From NCBI GenBank assembly GCA_019802505.1, contig JAFMOC010000082.1, positions 2,080,501-2,144,500 on the forward strand: a stretch of 64,000 nucleotides of DNA. Direction: 5' to 3'. The notes under the pieces are model-generated. The model saw nothing but the letters and a program-made list of their open reading frames with translations. It was not told the origin of the DNA and did no database searches. Within the stretch, counting starts at the first letter, position 1. Every line of letters begins with the position of its first letter. The stretch comes from Corydoras sp. C115. Lineage: Eukaryota; Chordata; Actinopteri; Siluriformes; Callichthyidae. Of the stretch, positions 55,545 through 64,000 are shown piece after piece. The position numbers were made by a program, and so were the translations under genes.

Positions 55545-56470
55545 ATCTCAGCTCTTCTAAAATGAAGACTTCCGTCAGAATCTGCAAAGTTCTAGAATAT
55601 GAATATAAGAATACTGACGGGTACAGAATGAACTGTCAATAACAGCATAATATGAATACAAGCTGAATTCTGACAGTTTAAGTGTAAAAAGCTTTGACAA
55701 AATTCTAAACTGAATCTCAGGTGAAATTACAAATCTTTGAGAATTTAAATGCAAAAAGAGATGATTTAAAAAAGTTTTAGTTGAAATCAAAATGCTATAT
55801 GTGAATACAAGGAGAATTCGGACTGTTCTCAAATTAAGATTCATTCAGAATTCTCGTAAATGTAGCATATAAGTACTTAATATGTGGTAGACACTTCATT
55901 ACTAAAACAAAAGAATTTTGAAGGTAATAAGTTCCCAGGCAGAATTTGAAATATTAATAGCATGATTACAAAATGAAATTCTTATTGTTTTAGAATGAAG
56001 GCTCAACAGGTCATTCTGAATGTTTCAGTATATGAATACAAACAGAATTCAGACCATTCTAAAATAACTCATGCACAATTCAAAACACTGTAGCATATGA
56101 ACACTAATGAATATTTGGAAGATTGTAGAATATTAATACAAAAAGATGTCTGACAGCTCTAAGATAAAGATTCAGGCAGTTTTTAAATGCTAAAGAAAAT
56201 GATTACAAAAAACTCAAAGATTTAAAATTAAGAATTATTAAGAAAAAAAAACCTTTACTAATACAAAAGATTGCTGATTCATGAAAAAATCTTTGTTCTA
56301 GAATATGAAAAAAAATACTGTTTTTTAACACAAAATAAAACAAATCAAACAGATGAGCATTTAGAACATTCTATTGATACAATTCTAATTGTTCTGGAAT
56401 TAAAACATCAATCCCAATGAGTTTTGAAAATGGATTTGAAAAGAATTCAGAATGTTCAAAAATGCAAAGC
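55545..56470. repeat. Degenerate tandem repeat, unit about 60-65 bp
   Basis: Motifs such as ATATGAATACAA, AGAATTCxGAC and TTCTAAAATxAAGATTCA recur in the same order many times, for example near 55600, 55650, 55800, 56033 and 56096. Spacings are often 60-67 bp but irregular. It looks like an old minisatellite. Periodicity was judged by eye. Confidence 0.45.
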
Positions 56471-57411
56471 ATTTCCTTTGTTGTATTTTTACAGCTGCCA
56501 TGGTTTATGTAAGAGCTAATACAGACAATAAGGCAATAAAGAGAGAATAAACAAATTGAACACACATTAGCATAAGAGCTGAAAGGGGCACATACATTCA
56601 GGACTAGATTACAGGACAGAGACCAGTCTCACTCAAACATACACACACACACGTGCACACAAACTCGCACTCAGTTAAATGCTCTACATGTTTTTCGTCA
56701 AGCCCCAATGACGGATTTCAGTGGGCTTATGTCTATATGAAGTGAAGAAAGGGACATCTAAGGTCTTTAAGACCACCCTATGTAAAGCAGCACCACCTGT
56801 CCCTGTTTTTAATCCGTAGTGGAAGGACGAAGATGTCAGAACACATGTCATTATGCAGCGCATTTACTGTATGGCAAAGTGCAGGTCTGTTGTTGATGTG
56901 TAGCCACATTTCTTAATATTAACTTCACAATTTCCAATAACCTTAGATGTATTCATTTTGCAAACTCAATCAGCAGTAGATTATCTTTTTATTCTTTTGC
57001 CTGTTCCAAATAAGTCTTTAAAAACTTCATGTGTTTGACTAAGCAACCATTCCAATCATCAAGCTTGTACAATGCACACAGTGTGCTATATTAGGTAGAT
57101 ATGGCATTGACTGCAAGGTAAACAGGTATTTGTTTCTTATTGGTGGTAATCCTAGTCCTAACTCCAAGTTAATATGACAGTTAACTAGCATTAATAGCAA
57201 AGTAAAACTGTTACTACAAATTAGACATTATACACAAGTGTTAAAACATTGCTACCAAACACACATGTAGTCAGTATTTAATTAGACTGGTCTTTTAGTC
57301 AGACACATACTTATTTCAGGCTTTTATCTAGAATAAATAAACCAAACTGCTAACAACCACTGCATAATAACATTAAGGATCACAATTTTATTTAGGTGTA
57401 TTTGGCATAAT
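56471..57411. other. No gene seen
   Basis: Mixed-composition sequence. The part at about 56690-56900 is less AT-rich and could be untranslated sequence of a neighbouring gene, but I find no open frame or splice pair to support that. Confidence 0.35.
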
Positions 57412-57540
57412 TATTATTACTATACATCTAGAAACACATTTAAAAATACAAACTGCACTTTTGTGCCCTGCATCTGGACAGCAGTGGCCATTTGTTTGCG
57501 ACTAGCACAGCACCTTAGCCATTGAGCTAACACTGCCCAG
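57412..57540 (-). repeat. Second tRNA-headed SINE family, copy 2, head present
   Basis: Shares its inner part with 53205-53300. It continues to a tRNA-like head, on the minus strand GTTAGCTCAATGGCTAAGGT (A-box-like). It is a family distinct from the abundant one. Confidence 0.55.
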
Positions 57541-57713
57541 TGTAATATACTGTATGACTAGTTTGCTAGTTTGTTATCAAGCACTTACTGTTGAGTAACT
57601 GATCTTGTACTGCTAAAAAATCTTTAAAAAGATGTGAGCAGCAAGGTTTGGCTCATCTGATGCATGAATCCGAGAGCAGATTTTGGCACAGAATTCGCAG
57701 AGTGTATCATACT

Positions 57714-57739
57714 TTTTTTTTTTTTTTTTTTTTTTTTTT
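57714..57739. repeat. Poly-T tract
   Basis: Run of about 26 T. Its minus-strand A run may be a retroposon tail, but no body was recognised beside it. Confidence 0.85.
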
Positions 57740-58677
57740 CTCCTTTCCATGACTGAAAGAGGACACTTGTTAGAAAAATGTAAAGACGGTCAAAAAGAAG
57801 TAGAAGTAGATGCATGATCATGCTAAAAAACCTAGTGTAAAAAGACCCTGTAATGATATGAACAAACCTTTTCAATTGGAAATATCTTTTAAACACAAGT
57901 TAACGCTGATATGATGCAAATGTACAGTCTGTAAAAATGTGGTTTTAAGGACAATTGTATAAATTACTTCTGTAGACTATAGACATTTCTGAAGTGGCCT
58001 GAGCCAAGCGTGTGGTTCTTGCCATATTAAGAGTTTTATGTTGAATGTAGCTGAATTAAGGAGGCACTTAAATGTGTCGCGGTCAGCTGAGAACTGCATG
58101 TATGATTGTGAATGAGAGAGGATTATAGAGGCGTCAAAGAAGCTGCTGTGGTTTAATACACTAAAGTAATTTCCCTGGCTGTAAAACTATGAATAAATAT
58201 AAGTAGAGACGAAGCATGCGCACTCACTCATGCATTTCCAATCAGTCAAACCCACACAGTAATCTCTTATTCAGACTCTCAGAATATCTGAGCCGGTCAG
58301 CTGATGCCTCCATGCTCGAAGTAGCAGGAGAGCAACTATTGAGGATAATAGTCCATGTGATTTCCAGTGCGTTTGAGTTACTGCAGGTTTACAGTTTGAG
58401 GTCTTGTTTGCATGTATGGTTGTGAATGTGTGTTGGTGGATGCACTGTCTGTGTGTGTGTGTGTGTCTGTGTGTGTTCATGTTTGATTCAAGGTTATTGA
58501 GTATAGAGGCACAGCATGGCACAGCATAGATGATACTCCTCAAACATATACACTCACACACAATAACACAGGGAAAACACCTCACAAACACAGAGAGGCT
58601 GGAGTTACACTTGCTGCATGTCTACATGTATCCACATGGCATTGCTTTCATTCTCCTTTATACACCTTTGGCATTAT

Positions 58678-58690
58678 CCACTAGAGGGCG
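58678..58690 (+). promoter_or_regulatory. Perfect CTCF core match
   Basis: CCACTAGAGGGCG agrees with the vertebrate CTCF core at every position. It lies outside the gene array on the right. Confidence 0.4.
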
Positions 58691-58859
58691 TGTTTAAATT
58701 AATACATCCCTAGAAAGAGGGATGTGCACTAAAAATAACATAAATACGTTACAGCATAAAAGCAACACCAAATCACTCACAGGGCAGACTGAAAATTAGT
58801 TTGTGAATCTTTCGGTCTGGTTTTAGAGTTGCTTCGAGTAAGTTATCACTAATTTTCTA

Positions 58860-59005
58860 AACTGCTTGTTGTAATTAGGATCGCTGTGAAGGGCCTGGTC
58901 ACCAGTCCATCACATTTACAGCTAAAAGCAATTTAGTATCTTCAGTCACCTAACCTAAATGTTGTTGGACTATGAGAGGAGACACATGGGGAGAAAATGC
59001 AAAGT
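58860..59005 (-). repeat. Ancient SINE relative
   Basis: GATCGCTGTGAAGGGCCTGG, GCAATTTAGTATCTTCAGTC and TTGTTGGACTATGAGAGGAG are the body blocks of an old tRNA-headed SINE, heavily diverged. Confidence 0.5.
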
Positions 59006-59879
59006 ACAAAATTGTTCATAAACTTTACTATACAGTTATATAAGTGTGGAATTATAGATTTGGCAGCTGAAAATTTTGATATCATTGATAAGATGGTGAA
59101 TTCTCAGTATTATAAAGATGTTTTAGAGATCAATTATCATGATGGCATGAAGAAACATTAACAACATTTAAAATAATTTTACAACAATTACAAATTAATG
59201 GCAAGTCTTGAATTCAGGTTCTTAAACACTTGCGTATGTCTTACAGGTTTGAGAAAGGATTTTTTTTTAAATGACAAAGAAAATGATTATCACTACTGTA
59301 CAAGTTGTTAGAGCAGCTACGAAAAGAGGCATATGTTGAACTACATCTTCAATCTGGACTGTGAATGATTAATTTAAAGAAATCAGAGCACCTATGTATG
59401 TGTTAGCAGTTATTCAGCGATTTAAGACAAACTAAGATTTAGAGGTAGATGAGACCGGGATATGGATAAAGATCTGATCCAAACACAGGAGAAATGCAAC
59501 AGCCACATTGTGAATACATGGTTAACAGCATGTGTAACAACAGCTTAAGGCATTCAGATTAGACAAATTACATCCCAAGCATATCACTCAATCTTTCTCA
59601 TTTTCCATTCAGTGGTTTCTGTAGTTATCTTTCTCTCAGGAAAAAAACACGACATGACAGACAAAGCGAGACGAGAAACAGAAAGCTCTGTCCTCTCACA
59701 GAGCACATTGGGACCTGTGTGTAAAAATGGCTACAATCAAAAATGAGGCACTTCTTTAAAAAAAAAAAAAAAAAAAAAAGTATATATCCTTTTTTTCGGC
59801 AATACTATGTATACTATATATGTTTCTCATCTATTATTAGACTATGTAGCATTTGTATTACAATTTATTTAAAATTTAA

Positions 59880-60095
59880 TAATGAAGGAAAAATGAATAT
59901 CATTGGCTCTTCGCTGGCAGTCAGAGACACTTTAGTCCTTCCTGATTGGATGAAGGACCAGTCCATCTTAGTGTCTATCGGATGACAAGACCGATAGTCT
60001 GTTGGCAAATTCTTTTCCAATTGTAACTGACAGCAACAGAAAACACTCTCGTTGCCTGGGTGAATGTCCACACCTGCAGGACTGCCACTCATGGG
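59880..60095 (-). other. Less AT-rich block ending in AATAAA, possible 3' end of an unseen gene
   Basis: On the minus strand an open frame (59865-60191) runs through GSPAGVDIHPGNES and DYRSCHPIDTKMDW and ends next to AATAAA. Its 5' part is a (GT)n translation. The composition differs from the surroundings. I do not recognise the peptide. It could be a terminal exon or just 3' untranslated sequence. Confidence 0.2.
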
Positions 60096-60105
60096 CACAA
60101 TACAC

Positions 60106-60107
60106 AC

Positions 60108-60146
<39 letters not shown>

Positions 60147-60147
60147 A
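60106..60147. repeat. (CA)n microsatellite
   Basis: CA repeat interrupted by TA; it accounts for the Cys/Val and Thr/His runs in the short frames here. Confidence 0.9.
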
Positions 60148-60672
60148 GAATCAGCACTCTGTTGCTCTTCAGCAAGCCAGAAGATCAGCATTCTGAAAAC
60201 AAAAGAAAAGAAACAAAATGAGAATTATTGCATCAGGCAGCTACTGCTGAAACCAAAACAGCTTTCCTTGTGTGTGGTAAGACTAAAGCCCTGAAGACAT
60301 ATTCCACAGCATAATTTTTATGCATAACACAATAAGCCTTTCAGCATCAGTTTACAAACACATGTGAGAAATCATTCATAATTCCATTTCGTTTCAACCA
60401 AAACAGACTGACATCATTTGAATAGTGTACTAATGTAGCAATTTTGTTTCAACAAATTTTTTATTTTTATTAGTATGGAGCCCCTACAGAGACCTAAAAA
60501 AACATTTTAATTAGAAAAGTAGCATAATTAATCATATGCATGAGATTGTCAAGCACACAAGAAGGCTTTCTTATCTCACAGTTACCATAAGCATCAATAA
60601 AAAAAATTGTCATCAAGAATAATCAATTCATGCCTGCTCTGTTTTGTATACAGTAAAGTGTGTGTGTGTATG

Positions 60673-60706
<34 letters not shown>

Positions 60707-61768
60707 ATGTGGGTATTCTGTAAAATTGTGCAAGAGGAAAAGTGATTTGATTAGTCACTGTATTAAAGAAAATGTGCTTATGAGTGTAGTTTTATTTCTT
60801 TTTACATTTACTCAGATTAACTGGTTAAAAGAAAATGCTTAACATTCTAAAGATACTTACATGTTTTCATTTTAGAATTGTATTTTTAAATTACAACATT
60901 CTCTGTCCAGATGAACAGATTTTATCTCATCAAAAAAACCCTTAAAATATAATCTTGTATTAGTTCAACTGGAATCAGATTATCTAATCTCCAAAACACC
61001 ATAAACAAGGAATCGGGAAAGGACACGTAGTGAGTGATAAGATCCAATCAAGGTGCAATAATAAGTCATTAAATCTGTTTGTTTACATCAAAATGCTTTT
61101 TCAGCTGAACATTTTCAGTCTCAATGTTATTTGTACATGTTTGCAAATCAAATACACTTTAAAATCAAAAATTATATTTTGGTTGAAATAATTTCCTTCT
61201 TAGCTTCAGCCCAAATCCTTTTCATTGGCTTAGTGTAAATACAGATTTGGACTAAAATGTGGTGGGTGTGCAATTTTTCCAGAACACTGTTGACGTGCCG
61301 TTGGCTTCTGCCATTTAAACACTGTTTAACTTTGCCACACATTTGGTGTTAGGACTAAATGAAATACCAGAAAGGATAAGAAAGCCATGAAGTATCCAAA
61401 CCTTCTGCAGTTTTGTCTACTGAGACACATACACACACAGACAAAGCTAACCATGCATTATTCACCCAGACTTACAAAAAAATATCCATGCCTGCCTGCC
61501 CACACACACAGCCCACACACACCGGTGTACTGACAAAGAAAAGCTATGAGATGACTCTTAATAACGTCAAGGAGGGCAGAGAGAAGTGACTGATCTATGT
61601 TTGAAGGGTTTATTAACTTTTTCCTCCCCCGTTCTTTCAGTGCTATCCATCCTCTTCCTTTCTGGCTTTCTCTGTTTCTCTCTTACTTTCTCATTCTGAC
61701 CGTCTCTGCACATGTACGTTGATTGAACCGCTCCCCTGGGATCTTGGCAGGGTTGTCTGGCACTCAGC

Positions 61769-61770
<2 letters not shown>

Positions 61771-61805
<35 letters not shown>

Positions 61806-61806
61806 C
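61771..61806. repeat. Poly-T tract of about 35
   Basis: Homopolymer next to a CT-rich stretch. Length is likely unreliable. Confidence 0.9.
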
Positions 61807-62559
61807 TCTCTCCCTAGTGGGAGTCAGTGCTCTCTCCCTTCATCTCTTTCACAGTCTGTCTACCTGTTTCATCCTCCTCTCACACTCTACTGTTTCTTAA
61901 CCTGATACTACCATCTTTGCTTCATGACATTTGATGGATAATATTAGGATATATGCTGTAACCGATCTGCACTACTTTTTTCATAAAAACACAAACACAA
62001 AGCTTCCAGCAACAGGGTCTATTTGCAAGTCACTACTTGAGACATTAATATCTTGCTAACAAAAACACCTGATTAAAATTCATATCCAACACTGACATTG
62101 CAAGTGCATTGATCACTGCAAATAAAATTAGAATTAGAACCTTACTGTGTCAATCCAACATATTTAAGACCCAAAAAACTGATGGTAAGAAAAAAAATCC
62201 TCATTAATTAAAGACTTAAATAAATAGGTTAGCTGACACAAAAGTGGTGGTGCACACCTCTACATCAGTAAATGCACTGCTTAAATTAACACATGCATGA
62301 AAGTATGCATGAAATATGCAATATGCATGAAGGTGCTATAAATTATTTTGAAATGTCTAACTATTGAATGTGAGCACCTCCTTAATTTGCAGAAAAATGT
62401 TAAGTTACATTTTCGTACATGTTGTATTCCTGTGACCACCTTTTGAAAATGATTTGGTATTTTGCTTGTTTAAAGCAATTAGGTTAGTTGCCACCCATCC
62501 ATCTAAAAAGCATTACAAGGCCATTTTCAAACAATTTAATAAAATAAAACCTATATGGC

Positions 62560-63150
62560 TGTTGACAATCTTGACAAAGTGGATGCCTTAGCACATTTAC
62601 AGCAAGGGTGAACCTGCCATGCTTAGAGAAAATGCAAAAACTAATGTCTCGGTCAGCATGTTAAATGTTCAAGTGAAAGACAGTACAATTAGAAAAAGAC
62701 TAAACAATTATGGCTTGTTTAGAAGAAATTCTGTGAGAAAGCCTCTTCTTTCTGAAATGAACACAACTACACTACCTAAGTTTGAAACTGAATACTCTGC
62801 CAATGTCATTTGGACAGATAAGACCAGTGGAGCTATTCACCCATATTTCATCATGGCATATTTGATAAAAACCACAGTATATCAGCAATATATACTATAC
62901 CAACTGTCAAGGTGTGGAGGGTGCTGATTTGGTTAGGACCTAGAGTCATTAAAGCCACTGAGTCAACCATGAGCTCCTTCATAAAGTCAAATGTGATGCC
63001 ATCTGGTTAGCTGAACAGCTAAACATTAACCAAAAATTTGCCATGCAACAAGCACACCATCAAATCTGTAACAGCCAAAATATGATGTTGCAATGGCTCA
63101 TCCAAAAAAATGATGTGGCAGACAAAGGCCTAGAAAGCTCAATCCACTAA
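62560..63150 (+). pseudogene. Decayed Tc1 transposase relic
   Basis: The frame at 62619-62927 contains VKDSTIRKRLNNYGLFRRNS then VRKPLLSEMN, the linker between the DNA-binding and catalytic parts of Tc1 transposases, then FETEYSANVIWTDKTSGA (compare WSDET). Later blocks are degraded and the catalytic end is not recognisable. No terminal repeats found. Confidence 0.7.
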
Positions 63151-64000
63151 AGAAAAAAAAATTATTAAAAAAAAAAAAGTTTTCACACAAGTTATTCTGA
63201 CTTCACTTTTGTTAAATGAACATGGTGTATTGTTGCTCATCTGAGGTTGTTCTTATCAAATTTAAAGACCTTCCAAGTACTAGATGTTTTTATTTTGTCC
63301 TGATACATTAAACCCTTGATGTCAAATAGGATGTACTTTTTTCCATGACTGTAGATGTACATTGAGGCTATACAGTTTCTAACTCTGAGACGAGAAATGC
63401 AGCAGAGAACAGACCATCATTGGCATCACTAAGGAAACCAAGCACCCTCTGACGTACAGTAAATCAAAACTCCAAAAATACACCTTAAGCCATTTTCTGC
63501 AGGAAAAAGCACCTTGTCGCCTTTTCATCAGATCTATGTTGTGAGACCATGAACACAACTGCGTCAGAGTTGTTCTGTGAAGGTCACGGACAGATAGGAT
63601 TTTGACGCAAAAAATAACAGAAATGGATATTGTTGCAAAGCATTAAGAAACACTGAATTCTTTACTTCATTGAAGGCTTAGGATTTGGAGGTCACAGATG
63701 TCATGGACAACCATGTTCTCTTCAGCTGATTTCATACAACCTCTATAACCTCTGTCTTATGTCATTTTTTTGCTATCAAAATATAAATAACAATAAAGCA
63801 GAAAAAAACATTAAGAAAAAAAGATATAGTGTTAACATCTACTGACTGCTGATTCTGAACGAAATACTGCAATGAGATATTTCCTTAGTGATTAATAGAC
63901 CTCTGTCACATACAACATTGTATAGTAAAGGCCGTCCATCGCTTTCTTCGTCCATATTATGCGATGCCAACTACCACATCTTTATATAATGCTGCAATGT
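63151..64000. other. No gene seen
   Basis: Unique-looking sequence with no long frames, splice pairs or recognised repeats. Confidence 0.4.

Noticed and set aside
59865..60294. Frames with Cys/Val or Thr/His runs
   Set aside because: Translations of the (CA)n microsatellite; only the non-repeat half is listed, at low confidence.
1..64000. CRISPR arrays, bacterial operons, tRNA or rRNA genes
   Set aside because: The sequence is vertebrate nuclear DNA. The only tRNA-like parts are SINE heads that do not fold as complete tRNAs, and the regular repeats are microsatellites.

Overview
The window is vertebrate nuclear DNA, most likely from a teleost fish. It is AT-rich and has small exons with GT/AG introns, many copies of one tRNA-headed SINE, Tc1/mariner transposons with the fish-type transposase, long (TA)n and (CA)n tracts, and a fragment carrying the conserved 3' stem-loop of fish L2-type LINEs. 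The species cannot be named from the sequence alone.

The main content (6.5-52.6 kb, all minus strand) is an array of one repeated coding module. Each module is two exons: A (~65-71 codons) and B (~60-66 codons). I find 15 copies plus one inverted pseudo-fragment. Eight form a giant gene (gene 1, coding 6540-23723; my 33 coding exons add up to 3687 nt, exactly 1228 codons plus stop). Five form a second giant gene (gene 2, 26196-40567), whose last exon A is broken. Two solo genes carry one module each (gene 3, 45379-47925, ~193 aa; gene 4, 50896-52319, ~152 aa). Modules are joined by 11-84 nt micro-exons encoding short charged or polar linkers. Intron phases are strictly regular: A is 1-1, B is 1-0, and each linker set is 0-1. 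Modules can therefore be duplicated or removed without loss of frame.

All four genes begin with a tiny coding exon ending in phase 1, preceded by a non-coding exon. Genes 1, 2 and 4 have an exact IRF-element/ISRE (GAAAGTGAAAGC type) at the presumed promoter, and gene 3 has weaker matches. The natural reading is an interferon-stimulated, fish-type multigene family that grew by exon-unit duplication. I do not recognise the protein with certainty. The solo genes match in size what I remember of the fish interferon-stimulated Gig1 proteins, but that is a hypothesis. The module looks like a small alpha/beta fold with three hydrophobic strands (D-F-I-L-x-F-C, V-L-V-V-L-H-H, I-T-V-D-C-L-F). One loop, VVSRAGTDI, is the most variable part between copies.

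Layout: 0-5.8 kb, a plus-strand gene for a 108-aa single-pass membrane protein, with a SINE-filled first coding intron; 5.8-6.5 kb, a convergent intergenic gap; 6.5-24.1 kb, gene 1 and promoter; 24.1-26.2 kb, spacer; 26.2-40.9 kb, gene 2 and promoter; 41-45.1 kb, spacer with a nearly intact Tc1 transposon; 45.4-48.2 kb, gene 3; 48.2-50.9 kb, spacer; 50.9-52.6 kb, gene 4; 53.4-53.6 kb, inverted pseudo-fragment; 53.7-64 kb, no gene that I can support, only old repeats, a degenerate ~60-bp tandem array and a Tc1 relic.
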